Part shown: one piece after another, positions 14,566 through 23,232 of the stretch
Layout: every line of letters starts with the position of its first letter
How positions within the stretch are numbered: position 1 is the stretch's first letter
DNA from: Chloroflexota bacterium
GTDB taxonomy: Bacteria > Chloroflexota > Anaerolineae > Anaerolineales > UBA11858
Assembly: GCA_030609055.1 (NCBI GenBank)
Contig: JAUWCZ010000017.1
Location: 1 to 33,452, forward strand
DNA length: 33,452 nt
Reading direction: 5' to 3'
Position numbers and translations under genes: made by a program
Notes under the pieces: generated by a model
What the model saw: only the letters and a program-made list of their open reading frames with translations
Database searches by the model: none
What the model was told of the DNA's origin: nothing

Positions 14566-14808
14566 TTATTCCCTGATAAAGCTGACCACATCTTCAGCTG
14601 TTTCACCTGGCAGAATTTCAATAAAACTGATTTCAGCAAGAGGCCAATAAACAGTAACAACATTATGCTCTAAAAAGATCAGATCTTTTCCATCCCGTTG
14701 GCGCGGGTTGTTGAGTTTAATAATCGTATCGTTCGCCTGGGGGAGTTCTTCAATTTCCGCAAGCATAGGTTCAGCGTTTCTGATATGAACTATGACAGAT
14801 GTTGACAT
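14566..14808 (-). CDS. Unrecognised 80-residue protein of the phosphosignalling operon
   Basis: I do not recognise a named family. The protein is soluble, acidic and predicted beta-rich. Its centre reads IIKLNNPRQRDGKDLIFLEH followed by NVVTVYWPLAEISFIEILPG, and the tail ETAEDVVSFIRE is helical. There is no signal peptide, membrane segment or cysteine. It has a clear AAGGA ribosome site and sits 11 bases after the FHA gene and 5 before the OmpR-type gene, so it is a true operon member. A role as an adaptor between the FHA protein and the regulator is possible but is guesswork from position. Confidence 0.8.
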   Translation of the reverse strand: MSTSVIVHIRNAEPMLAEIEELPQANDTIIKLNNPRQRDGKDLIFLEHNVVTVYWPLAEISFIEILPGETAEDVVSFIRE

Positions 14809-14819
14809 AAAATCCTTCC

Positions 14820-15341
14820 TTATTTCAATTCCTTGGGCAGGATCACTTTCATATTAAATTTTCCCAAGGAAAGGACATCACCGTGATTTAATGGAACCTC
14901 TGAATTTGCTGGAATCTCAAATCCATTTATACTGGATCCATTTGCGGAACCCAGGTCAATCACATGAATTTTATTATTTTCCGGATTGATTCGTATGGTC
15001 GCGTGAAGTCTGGAAACTCCTTTATCATAGGCTTCGTAGGTATTAAGATCCACATCAGGTGTGATGACTTGTCCTTCTTCTTTACGACCGATAGTGAATT
15101 CATTCTGTTCAGGAATGGGGATGACTTCCTCCAGCTCCGGATAATAGAGAATAAAGGTTTTGTTCTCCAGCAGTTTCTTTGGAATAGTATTGGAAATATC
15201 TATTTCCAAACCCCTGGCTTGAGAGGGATAGACAAGTGTGTCTACATTTTTATCTGTAAGCAAAACCAATTGAGAACCACACTCACTGCAAAAGAATGCC
15301 CCGTGGTATTCTTGGCTGCTGCATAATTTACAGGTAATCAT
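14820..15341 (-). CDS. Zinc-ribbon FHA-domain protein
   Basis: A 173-residue protein. An N-terminal zinc ribbon has two CxxC pairs (Cys4, Cys7, Cys18, Cys21). After a linker with Thr/Ser residues, an FHA domain (about 62-170) follows, with Gly85-Arg86, Ser110-Arg111-x-His113 and SANGSSIN (132-139). These are the residues that bind phosphothreonine peptides, so the domain looks functional. It is the phospho-reader in an operon that also has a kinase and a PP2C phosphatase. Its ATG overlaps the stop of the J-vWA gene by four bases (ATGA), giving translational coupling. Confidence 0.93.
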   Translation of the reverse strand: MITCKLCSSQEYHGAFFCSECGSQLVLLTDKNVDTLVYPSQARGLEIDISNTIPKKLLENKTFILYYPELEEVIPIPEQNEFTIGRKEEGQVITPDVDLNTYEAYDKGVSRLHATIRINPENNKIHVIDLGSANGSSINGFEIPANSEVPLNHGDVLSLGKFNMKVILPKELK

Positions 15342-16795
15342 GTTATATCAGGGAGAAGCAGCCGCATTGTTCCATACTTCAGTTGCTTTTTCCCGGTAGG
15401 ACTGAAATTATTGTGTGTTTTTATATAATCCGCTTCATGCATGGCGATCTTTGCCAGGGACTCCTCGCCTTTTGCCATAAGATGGGAAGATAGGTTAATC
15501 AACCTTTGGAAGGCTGTTCCGGGGTTTCCACTGGTAATGTCGTTCTGGGCTTTTTCCTGTAGACGGTAGAATATCAGGTGTGAAATTGCCCGGAATATTG
15601 CTGATGGGGGAGGTGGAAACTCCCCGGGGTCTGCGATTACAGGGCGATTCAGTGTGAAAGGTATGTTGTGGCCGCGAGGTTTCCGTTTCAGGAAAAATTC
15701 TCCAGAGGCGATGACTGCCTGATCGATCTGTTCTGGTATGGGATCTATCAGGAATTCGAATAAAATTCGGTGAGGTTTATCTTTTTTTAGGATCCCTAAC
15801 GAAAACTCTTCCTGGTGGGGGAGAGGTAGAGATTCTGGAAGGATTCGGAAAGCAGACAGCAAGTTTACACCCGGAGCAGGTTTGATCTTCAGTGTGACAT
15901 GCCTTGAATAGGCTTCTTTTAAGGATGCAATACATTGTTTCAGGAAATCCTTGGCATGATTGAGATCCTGGATATATATGCTCTGACCACCTGTGAGACC
16001 GCTCAGCTGATCGATGAACTCATCATTCCATTCAATGCCAATTCCCAAACCGCTGATTCCTATATCTAACTCTGAAGCTGTTTTCGCCAGGGAGATACAG
16101 TTTTCCTCATCACCATATGTATGACCATCAGTAATTAGGATAATATGGTTCACATAATCAAAAGAGGAATTTTTCCGAATCTCTTCAAAAGCCGCTTCTA
16201 ATCCCTGAAAAATCTCAGTGCCCCCTTCTGCAAACAGGCCGCTTATACTAGATTCAACATGTTTATGGGGAGGTTGTGACTGGCTGGATAAAAGAACTTT
16301 AGCCCGGTCATTAAAGCTGATTACCGAGATCAGGTCATCCTCATTCAGTTCTTGAATGATCTCTTTCGTGGCAGCTTTTAATATTTCCAGCCTGGCGCCG
16401 TCCATGGATGTTGAATTATCAAGAACAAGTGAAATATTGAGGGGAAGATTTGAGGTATCCATCTCTTCTTGTGTGGATACGATATCCACCAGGGAATATA
16501 CTGTTTGGGGTTCTTCCAGCCTCAGTAATGAATATTGGCTGTATTCAATGGCGGTATAAATTGTAGGCAGAGTTTCATTGGGTTCCCTGCCCTCATCGTA
16601 AGCTTCTTTCTGGTTAGGATCAGAGAGGATTTTATAGGCTTCTTGGATATCCAGAAAGAGTTGTGTTGCCCCCTCATTTTTATTAACATCAGGATGAGCT
16701 TTTCTAACTGCCAGACGGTAAGCTCGTTTTATTGCTTCTTCGGAAGCTCCTGTATCAACTTTCAATCTGTGGTAAAAATCCGTTTTATCGGACAT
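15338..16795 (-). CDS. J-domain / von Willebrand factor A fusion protein
   Basis: A 485-residue protein with an unusual build. Residues 4-70 are a DnaJ J-domain with the HPD motif at 34-36, which in the family stimulates the ATPase of an Hsp70 partner. Residues about 118-300 are a vWA domain with an intact metal site: DxSxS at Asp126-Ser128-Ser130, Thr193 in GGTE and Asp223 in ITDGHT. The region from about 300 to 485 has a beta-sandwich-like part and a helical tail, unassigned. No zinc finger or G/F region of a normal DnaJ is present. It lies between PP2C (15 bases upstream) and the FHA gene (4-base overlap). Confidence 0.9.
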   Translation of the reverse strand: MSDKTDFYHRLKVDTGASEEAIKRAYRLAVRKAHPDVNKNEGATQLFLDIQEAYKILSDPNQKEAYDEGREPNETLPTIYTAIEYSQYSLLRLEEPQTVYSLVDIVSTQEEMDTSNLPLNISLVLDNSTSMDGARLEILKAATKEIIQELNEDDLISVISFNDRAKVLLSSQSQPPHKHVESSISGLFAEGGTEIFQGLEAAFEEIRKNSSFDYVNHIILITDGHTYGDEENCISLAKTASELDIGISGLGIGIEWNDEFIDQLSGLTGGQSIYIQDLNHAKDFLKQCIASLKEAYSRHVTLKIKPAPGVNLLSAFRILPESLPLPHQEEFSLGILKKDKPHRILFEFLIDPIPEQIDQAVIASGEFFLKRKPRGHNIPFTLNRPVIADPGEFPPPPSAIFRAISHLIFYRLQEKAQNDITSGNPGTAFQRLINLSSHLMAKGEESLAKIAMHEADYIKTHNNFSPTGKKQLKYGTMRLLLPDIT

Positions 16796-16810
16796 ATCGG
16801 CAGGATTTTC

Positions 16811-17743
16811 CTAGGAAATCTCAACAAAAATTGCAGAGATATTATCTGGGCCACCAGCATCATTTGCTGCGTCAATTAATCTATCGCAGGTTTGCTGAGG
16901 GGATTTTCCGGATTTAATTATCTCATTGATTCCTTCTTGACCAACAATGCTCCATAAGCCATCAGAACAAATTAGTAGATAACCCGAATCAGGTCTTACG
17001 GTAGAAATAATCTCTGGTTCAAAAGGATCACCTTGCCCCAAAGCGCGGTACAAAACATTCCGCTGGGGGTGGACTGCGGCTTCTTCAGGACTAATCTGCC
17101 CTAATTCCTGAAGGCGTTTCACCAACGAATGATCACGGGTTAATGCTTCCAGGTTTCCTTCTCTGTCAATCGAATAAACCCGGCTATCGCCTACGTGGGC
17201 AATCGTCATTTGGTCTCCCAAGATCAATACCGCTGTTACAGTAGTTCCCCCGCCATATGAGTTCTTTAATATTTCAGTATTCGCTTCTTCAATCCCGGCT
17301 TGAAAAACCTCCCGGAAGGACATATCGCTTGGTTTTGGATTGAGGCTCATTAAGGGGGTATAAATCTCTTTCAGGATATGCCCAACAATGGTTCTGATTG
17401 CTAGCTCGCTGGCAATTTCCCCGTTTTTATGACCTCCCATGCCGTCAGCAACGATATACAATCCGAATGGTATCTCGCTTTCATTAAAGGAAAACATTGT
17501 TGTCAGAGTAAAGAATGCATCTTCGTTGTGCGTTCTTTGTTTTCCCGGGGATAATCCATATCCAACATTGATAAGTGGAGAGCTGTATCCAACGGTTTCG
17601 GTTTTCACCGGGGTGGTTACTTTTTCCAACTCTTTAGTTACCGCACTAGCTTCCGGGTCCTGGTATTGGATATCTACCTGTTGATGTTCAGCGGATTTTG
17701 GTTGGAATTGTTTCTTGAGGGTTGATAGTAGTCTGTTTATCAT
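16811..17743 (-). CDS. PP2C-family Ser/Thr protein phosphatase
   Basis: A 310-residue metal-dependent phosphatase, the eraser of the operon's kinase. The domain begins near residue 58 with LINVGYGLSPGKQRTHNEDAF. Metal-binding positions are Asp75 (NED), Asp100-Gly101 (VADGMGGH), Asp261 (CSDGL) and Asp300 (GGPDN). GDSR is at 186-189. Residues 1-57 are a charged, Thr-rich extension that may be a target of the kinase (inference). No membrane segment is present. It starts 41 bases after the PQQ-repeat kinase gene. In Bacillus, a PP2C gene also pairs with a kinase, but in tandem with rpe and rpmB rather than in this context. Confidence 0.95.
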   Translation of the reverse strand: MINRLLSTLKKQFQPKSAEHQQVDIQYQDPEASAVTKELEKVTTPVKTETVGYSSPLINVGYGLSPGKQRTHNEDAFFTLTTMFSFNESEIPFGLYIVADGMGGHKNGEIASELAIRTIVGHILKEIYTPLMSLNPKPSDMSFREVFQAGIEEANTEILKNSYGGGTTVTAVLILGDQMTIAHVGDSRVYSIDREGNLEALTRDHSLVKRLQELGQISPEEAAVHPQRNVLYRALGQGDPFEPEIISTVRPDSGYLLICSDGLWSIVGQEGINEIIKSGKSPQQTCDRLIDAANDAGGPDNISAIFVEIS

Positions 17744-17784
17744 TTTTTCTCGTTTGCTGAGATTGAGTATCAGTTGTATTGCCG

Positions 17785-19668
17785 TCAGGCGGGCAGGGCG
17801 TAAACTTTTTTATCTGAGGAACCAATATATAGCACATCGTCAACAATAATAGGAGATCCAGTGATTTGTCCTTCTGTTTGGTATTTCCAGCGGAGACGGC
17901 CGCTTACAGCATGCAGGCTGTAAATAAACCCATCAACGTTGCAGAAATAGATAGCCCCTTTATAGTAAAAAGGCGAGCTGTTGATTTGATTATCGGTATC
18001 AAAACTATAAACTTTTTTTGATGATTTAGTATTGATGCAGTAAAACCGGTTATCGGTTGATCCTACATAAACGCGATTTTCATGGGCGGTTGGAGTACAA
18101 ATTGAGCCATTTTCCATCCGGTAACGCCAGATCACCCATCCGGATTTTGCATCAATCGCATAAAGCACGCCATCAAGGGAAGTGATGTAGATCACGTTTT
18201 CATAAAAGTGGGGTGAGGCTGTGACAGCCCGCTTGGCGGCGGTTCTCCATTTAATGTTTCCGCTGAAATCATAGCATTGGATTTCCCCGTTTTCACTTCC
18301 AATATACACCAAATCCAATGCGATGAGGGGGCTGGAGCGGACTCTAGATCCAAGATTCGCCGTCCAGGCTTCTCGTCCTGCCATTATATTTAATACATGT
18401 AAGTATTCATCATCCGACCCGATAAAGAGATGTCCTTCAGCAACTGTTGGGGAGGAGTAGATTGCTCCATCTGTTGAATGGACCCAGACTTTTTTCCCAT
18501 TCCGGCACGAAATCGAGTGAATATGCTGGTCTGTCGAGCCGAAGTAGACTTTATTCTCGTGAATAGCTGGTTTGCTGACGATACCGCCGTTGGCAGCATA
18601 TTTCCAGATGAATTTCCCATTGGATGAATCCAGGGCATAGAGATTGTGATCATACGAACCGATGTAAAGAACACCATCTAAATAACTGGCAGTTCCCCGG
18701 ATTTCATCTTCACAGGTAAATGTCCATATAGGTGAGTGGCTTTGGTCCTGGAAGAATTGGGTTGCTTGCGCTATAGAAATTTCATCCTCCAGCAGGCCAG
18801 TTTGTTGTGCCAATCCAATCAAAGCCTTTCTCATAATCGCTGCATTATCGAAGCGTTCTGGCGGGTTGTACATTAATGCTGCATTAATAATGGATTCCAA
18901 ACCAGCCGAGATGCTTGGATTTGCTGTCCGGATTGGGCGTTCATCAAACGTAAAGGGAGGTTCTGTCCGGGGATCTTGATTGGTAAGAAGATGATGAAGA
19001 GTAGCGCCAAGGGCATAGATATCAACTTGCGGGGTAGCTTCTCCGCGGTACTGCTCAGGAGGTGAATACCCTTCGGTACCAATCATGGTCCCCTTCGCAC
19101 CTGATTGGAATGTCTTGGCAATACCAAAGTCCACCAGTCTGACCTGATTTCTGCTTGTGATCATCACATTGGCAGGCTTGACATCCCTGAAAATGATTGG
19201 TTCTGGTTCGTGGTTGTGGAGGTAATCCAGTACATCACAGAGAGCAATCGCCCAACCGATGACTTCCTCCTCCAGGAAAGGGGCTCGTCTTTGTTGAAGT
19301 TTGATTTCCAGGTTATCCCCATCGATGAATTCCATCACCAGGTAGGAACGAGCACCGAGTGTGAAGTAATCATAGATAGTGGGGATAGAAGGATGACTGA
19401 CTGTTGCCAGAATATTGGCCTCACGTTCAAAAGTTTCTACAATGGTTGCTTGAATATCAGGATCGGTTGCCTGGTTAATCATTTCTTTAACGGCAACAGT
19501 TTTTTCAACCTTAAAGCGGAGGTCCTGTGCCTGATAAACTGCTCCCATTCCCCCCCGTCCAACAGTTGACAGGATCTTATATCGACCTTCTAACTTTGTG
19601 CCAGGTTGAAGGTACTCGAGAGATTTAGATCTCTGGTCCAGGTTCTGGGTGATTTTTCTAGTCTCCAG
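17785..19668 (-). CDS. Ser/Thr protein kinase with C-terminal PQQ-type beta-propeller
   Basis: About 627 residues. The kinase part has GRGGMGAVY, AVKEM, FRDVKPANVM (His of HRD replaced by Phe), DFGIAK and GYSPPEQYRG. From about residue 310 eight repeats of roughly 40 residues follow, with the pattern VYIGSxDxxxYALDxxxGxxxW, making an eight-bladed propeller like the PQQ/WD40-like domain of AfsK. I see no membrane segment, so the propeller would be cytoplasmic. The frame is open through LQPGTKLEGRYKILSTVGRG back to a stop at 19684, with no ATG, GTG or TTG before the glycine loop. I place the start at CTG 19668, six bases after GGGAGG; ATT at 19674 is possible. Confidence 0.92.
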   Translation of the reverse strand: METRKITQNLDQRSKSLEYLQPGTKLEGRYKILSTVGRGGMGAVYQAQDLRFKVEKTVAVKEMINQATDPDIQATIVETFEREANILATVSHPSIPTIYDYFTLGARSYLVMEFIDGDNLEIKLQQRRAPFLEEEVIGWAIALCDVLDYLHNHEPEPIIFRDVKPANVMITSRNQVRLVDFGIAKTFQSGAKGTMIGTEGYSPPEQYRGEATPQVDIYALGATLHHLLTNQDPRTEPPFTFDERPIRTANPSISAGLESIINAALMYNPPERFDNAAIMRKALIGLAQQTGLLEDEISIAQATQFFQDQSHSPIWTFTCEDEIRGTASYLDGVLYIGSYDHNLYALDSSNGKFIWKYAANGGIVSKPAIHENKVYFGSTDQHIHSISCRNGKKVWVHSTDGAIYSSPTVAEGHLFIGSDDEYLHVLNIMAGREAWTANLGSRVRSSPLIALDLVYIGSENGEIQCYDFSGNIKWRTAAKRAVTASPHFYENVIYITSLDGVLYAIDAKSGWVIWRYRMENGSICTPTAHENRVYVGSTDNRFYCINTKSSKKVYSFDTDNQINSSPFYYKGAIYFCNVDGFIYSLHAVSGRLRWKYQTEGQITGSPIIVDDVLYIGSSDKKVYALPA

Positions 19669-19674
19669 ACCAAT

Positions 19675-19680
19675 CCTCCC
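19675..19680 (-). promoter_or_regulatory. Ribosome site that decides a non-ATG start
   Basis: GGGAGG on the minus strand lies six bases before CTG 19668. It is the only strong ribosome site upstream of the kinase glycine loop in the open frame. Confidence 0.5.
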
Positions 19681-19700
19681 TGATTAAATTACTTCCCTAT

Positions 19701-19706
19701 ATTATA
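19701..19706 (-). promoter_or_regulatory. -10 box candidate for the phosphosignalling operon
   Basis: Perfect TATAAT on the minus strand, with a poor -35 region. Transcription near 19694 would place the GGGAGG ribosome site about 15 bases into the RNA. Confidence 0.4.
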
Positions 19707-19848
19707 TCCGTTTTAGTCCTTCAGCGTATCCCTTAATGGAAGGATTTTATCATAAGAACCCACTTTCTTGCTAACATCCCCGTAAAGGGTCGCAGGGCTC
19801 TGAGTCTATATCTTGTTCATCACCAAAGCAGGATTGAACTGGAAGTAT

Positions 19849-19854
19849 TATAAT
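19849..19854 (+). promoter_or_regulatory. -10 box candidate for purB
   Basis: Perfect TATAAT. No -35 hexamer at the right distance stands out. The leader would be about 60 bases. No PurR-like or purine-riboswitch structure was recognised. Confidence 0.35.
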
Positions 19855-19919
19855 GGGGATGGAATCTCATCCATGCTTTCAGAACCAGTTTCGATTCAAT
19901 AACAGCACCAGGAATATTT

Positions 19920-21311
19920 ATGATAGACCATAAAATATACCAATCACCTTTCTCATGGCGTTACGGTTCTCAAGAAATGAGGGAAATCTGGGGGGAATAC
20001 AATTCACGTCGGCTCTGGAGAGAGATCTGGGTTTCCCTTGCTGAGGTTCAGGTTTCGTATCAGTTGGTTACACCAAACCAAGCTGCTGAACTCCGCAGCA
20101 AAGCAGGGGATATCGACCTGGCTCGGTCTCTGAAGATAGAAAAGGAGCTCCACCATGATTTGATGGCAGAATTGCAGGTGTTTGCAGCTCAATGTCCATC
20201 TGCAGGCGGGATTCTGCATCTTGGTGCAACCTCAATGGATGTCAAGGATAATGCACTGATTTTGCAGATCAAGGAAGCCCTGGCTCTCATCCACAGTGAA
20301 CTTCGGGAATTACTGGAGGTAATAGCGGAATTAATCGACCGCTGGGCTGATCTTCCCATAATCGGATTCACGCATCTTCAGCCGGCCGAACCGACAACAC
20401 TGGGGTACCGTTTCGCTCAACCCGCCCAGGACCTTTTATTCTATTTCAAGCAATTTGATTTACTTCAAAGCGACCTAAAATCCAAAGGATTTTGCGGAGC
20501 TGTAGGAACAAGCGCATCATTTGGATCGTTAATTGGTGAAGAAAATTTGCCTGAATTTCAAGATCTACTGGCGGAGAAATTGGGTTTACAATTTTTTGAT
20601 GTAGTTTCCCAAACCTATCCCCGTATTCAGGATTATCAGGTATTGACAACGCTTGCTGGGTTAGGAGCTGTCCTGTACAAATTGGCATTTGACCTACGAC
20701 TCCTGCAATCTCCGGGTCTGGGAGAATTGGCAGAACCATTTGGAGAGCAGCAGATTGGATCTTCGGCTATGCCATTTAAGCAAAACCCTATTAAGGCGGA
20801 AAAGGTAAACTCGCTGGGCAGATACCTGGCTCAACTACCCAGAACAGCCTGGGACAATGCGGCACATTCACTGCTTGAGCGTACGCTGGATGATAGTGCT
20901 AATCGGCGAGTGATCCTCCCTGAAGCGTTCTTAATTACCGATGAAATGCTCCATGTTAGCCAGGAGATTCTTGCCGGTTTGCAAGTTTTTGAAAAGGGGA
21001 TAAAACAGAATTTACAGGAGTTTGGTCCCTTTGCTGCCACAGAGAAACTACTTATGCTGCTGAGCAAAGCCGGCGCAGACCGCCAAAAAATGCATCAGGT
21101 GCTGCGTGAACACGCCCTTCAAGCCTGGTCCGCAGTTCGGGAAGGTGAGCCAAATCCAATCATCGAGTTGATTTCCAACGACCCCAATCTACTGGAATAT
21201 TTATCGCAATCAGGTATTGTGGACACCATGAAGAGTTCAGCATACCTCGGGGACGCTAAAGAGAGAGCAAAGAAACTGGCTGCGATGATTAAGAGTGAAA
21301 TCAGCGGCTGA
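19920..21311 (+). CDS. purB: Adenylosuccinate lyase
   Basis: Splits SAICAR to AICAR plus fumarate, and adenylosuccinate to AMP plus fumarate, in purine synthesis. At 463 residues it has normal length. The fumarase/aspartase superfamily motifs are HLGATSMDVKDN (100-111), FTHLQPAEPTTLG with catalytic His152, and the signature GSSAMPFKQNP (280-290) with the catalytic Ser loop. The signature has KQNP where most have KRNP. AGGA lies six bases before the ATG. It is a single gene, divergent from the phosphosignalling operon and convergent with the aldo/keto reductase. Confidence 0.93.
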   Translation: MIDHKIYQSPFSWRYGSQEMREIWGEYNSRRLWREIWVSLAEVQVSYQLVTPNQAAELRSKAGDIDLARSLKIEKELHHDLMAELQVFAAQCPSAGGILHLGATSMDVKDNALILQIKEALALIHSELRELLEVIAELIDRWADLPIIGFTHLQPAEPTTLGYRFAQPAQDLLFYFKQFDLLQSDLKSKGFCGAVGTSASFGSLIGEENLPEFQDLLAEKLGLQFFDVVSQTYPRIQDYQVLTTLAGLGAVLYKLAFDLRLLQSPGLGELAEPFGEQQIGSSAMPFKQNPIKAEKVNSLGRYLAQLPRTAWDNAAHSLLERTLDDSANRRVILPEAFLITDEMLHVSQEILAGLQVFEKGIKQNLQEFGPFAATEKLLMLLSKAGADRQKMHQVLREHALQAWSAVREGEPNPIIELISNDPNLLEYLSQSGIVDTMKSSAYLGDAKERAKKLAAMIKSEISG

Positions 21312-21332
21312 TGTCTTGATCAGCCGCTGATT
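21299..21332. terminator. Strong hairpin covering the purB stop codon
   Basis: A 13-bp perfect stem (21299-21311 with 21320-21332; core TCAGCGGCTGA/TCAGCCGCTGA) encloses an 8-base loop, and its 5' arm includes the purB TGA. There is no U-run on the plus side and only TTTC on the minus side. It is an end-of-gene structure between convergent genes rather than a textbook terminator. Confidence 0.5.
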
Positions 21333-21387
21333 GCGGTGGAAGTATATCCGTTCCTCTCCTGCTTTATGATAAAGGTTTGTTTACATA

Positions 21388-22380
21388 TTACCTGAGATCT
21401 GGCGCTAAGTCCGGTTTATTATCCAGGATTTCTTCAATTGTTTCAATTACGTCTGGGATTAGTTTATCTACCACTTCAATGGCTTTCATATTCTCCCGAA
21501 CCTGATCTGGTTTTGAAGCGCCAGTGATGACGGTGCTCACATTTGGATTAAGCAAACACCAAGCGAGTGCCAGTTGAGCAGTGGTGCAGCCGATTATTTC
21601 TGCCACACTTGCCAATTTGATTACTTTCTCGATTTGGGCTTTCACTTTTTCATCGGTGAATCGGCTCTTCAGCCATTCATACCCATCTAAGTTTGCCCTG
21701 GAATCTTTGGGTATACCCTGGTTGTATTTTCCAGTTAACAAACCGCTGGCCAGAGGGCTCCAGATGGTTGTCCCTAAACCAATCTCACTGTATAGCCGGT
21801 GATATTCCTTTTCGACCCGTTCTCTATGGAACATGTTGTATTGGGATTGTTCCATCAGTGGTGGAATGAGATGTTCTTGCCTGGCAATGGCATATGCTTG
21901 CATGATTTGCTGGGAGGACCATTCGCTAGTTCCCCAGTAGAAAGCCTTGCCCTGTTTAATGACATGGTTCATTGCCCGGACAGTTTCCTCAATTGGGGTG
22001 TGGATATCAGGTCGGTGAGCGAACAATAAATCCACATACTTGATACCCATTCTCTCCAGTGATGCATCCAATCCTTCTATGATATGTTTCCTGGATAGCC
22101 CCATTTCATTTGGACCATCTCCCCCCCAGAATATTTTGGTTGATAGAACAAGATCTTTTTGTTTCCACCCAGCTTTTTTTATTACTTTTCCCATGATGCT
22201 TTCCGCAACACCATCGTTATACACTTCTGCATTATCGAAAAAATTTACTCCGGCATCATAGGCAATGGTCATCAACTCGAGAGCTAAATTTACATCAACC
22301 TGGGTTCCGAAAGTTACCCAGGATCCAAATGATAAAGCGGAAACCTGTAATCCTGAATTTCCTAAATATCTGTACTGCAT
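21388..22380 (-). CDS. Aldo/keto reductase, Kv-beta-like (AKR6 type)
   Basis: A 330-residue NADPH-dependent reductase. The family start [19 protein letters not shown] and the catalytic tetrad Asp49, Tyr54, Lys82 and His122 are present. FWGG and the DLLFAHRPD segment point to the potassium-channel beta-subunit branch (YghZ-like) (family knowledge). The substrate is not readable. I chose the ATG at 22380, which has AGGAGG seven bases upstream; an ATG at 22410 overlapping the preceding stop would add ten residues with no ribosome site. It is the last gene of a minus-strand run. Confidence 0.92.
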   Translation of the reverse strand: MQYRYLGNSGLQVSALSFGSWVTFGTQVDVNLALELMTIAYDAGVNFFDNAEVYNDGVAESIMGKVIKKAGWKQKDLVLSTKIFWGGDGPNEMGLSRKHIIEGLDASLERMGIKYVDLLFAHRPDIHTPIEETVRAMNHVIKQGKAFYWGTSEWSSQQIMQAYAIARQEHLIPPLMEQSQYNMFHRERVEKEYHRLYSEIGLGTTIWSPLASGLLTGKYNQGIPKDSRANLDGYEWLKSRFTDEKVKAQIEKVIKLASVAEIIGCTTAQLALAWCLLNPNVSTVITGASKPDQVRENMKAIEVVDKLIPDVIETIEEILDNKPDLAPDLR

Positions 22381-22406
22381 AAAACTACCTCCTCTAATGC
22401 TGCCCA

Positions 22407-23186
22407 TCATTTACTAATAATATTGGCTGCTGCCTTGTTCATAACATCCTCAGAGGCAGCCGCGATAATTGCGAAAGCACGGTCATTATAATCAAACCCA
22501 CTCTGAGTAGGGAAGGGTTGTTGATTACCGACTGGCTGAATAAATCCCCCGGCTTCTTTTACAACTAACCAACTGCCAGCAAAATCCCATAGTTTGACAG
22601 TGCTTTCAAAAGCCAGAATAGCGGATCCTTTTGGAATCAGGCAAAGATGATAAGCCGCTGCGCCCAATGACCGAGTTTTATAAGGAAGAGCTACGTTATA
22701 GAGCCCATGCATTCTCGAACAATGAACGAAAATTGGATAGTGGGAATCAACTGGAGAATTTGGGACTTGGATTCGCTTACCGTTTAAATCTGCCCCCTTT
22801 CCTGCAGAGGCTGAATACAATTCATCGATCACAGGGAAATAAAGAGCAGCAGACTGCGGTATACCATGTTTGAAGTGAGCGATTGAGACACCCCAATAAT
22901 GAAGACCCAAACTGAAATTGACCGTCCCATCTAAGGGATCAACAACCCAGACATCAGGGTTCTCCGGGAAAATCGTGTTTCCTTCCTCGCTGAGGATAGC
23001 ATCAGAAGGGAAATGATCCCTGATCAACTTTTGAATATATTGGTCAGCATCCCTATCGGCTTTTGTTACCAGGGTTCGATCTGATTTTAATTCCCCCTGG
23101 TGTTTTCCGTGATGAAAGTGGTCCAGTAATAGTTTTCCTGTTTCAATTGCAGTGTTTTTGGCGAATTCTAATCTTTGGTTGGACAT
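22407..23186 (-). CDS. Inositol-monophosphatase-family phosphatase
   Basis: A 259-residue Mg-dependent, lithium-sensitive-type phosphatase. Metal motifs are Glu in [14 protein letters not shown] (the DPxDGT signature) and the C-terminal [17 protein letters not shown] (WDxAAG signature). Likely substrates are inositol 1-phosphate, a histidinol- or nucleotide-phosphate, or fructose bisphosphate; the sequence does not decide. It lies 46 bases after the metallophosphoesterase and 26 before the aldo/keto reductase, all on the minus strand, so co-transcription is likely. Confidence 0.92.
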   Translation of the reverse strand: MSNQRLEFAKNTAIETGKLLLDHFHHGKHQGELKSDRTLVTKADRDADQYIQKLIRDHFPSDAILSEEGNTIFPENPDVWVVDPLDGTVNFSLGLHYWGVSIAHFKHGIPQSAALYFPVIDELYSASAGKGADLNGKRIQVPNSPVDSHYPIFVHCSRMHGLYNVALPYKTRSLGAAAYHLCLIPKGSAILAFESTVKLWDFAGSWLVVKEAGGFIQPVGNQQPFPTQSGFDYNDRAFAIIAAASEDVMNKAAANIISK

Positions 23187-23232
23187 ATTTGATCCTGATC
23201 AAGGTCTGTTGTAGAAGGAATCGAGATTGTTT

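Noticed and set aside
13832-19668. A full tellurite-resistance-like (ter) stress system
   Set aside because: The vWA-PP2C-kinase trio is reminiscent, but no TerD-, TerC- or TerB-like gene is present in the window.
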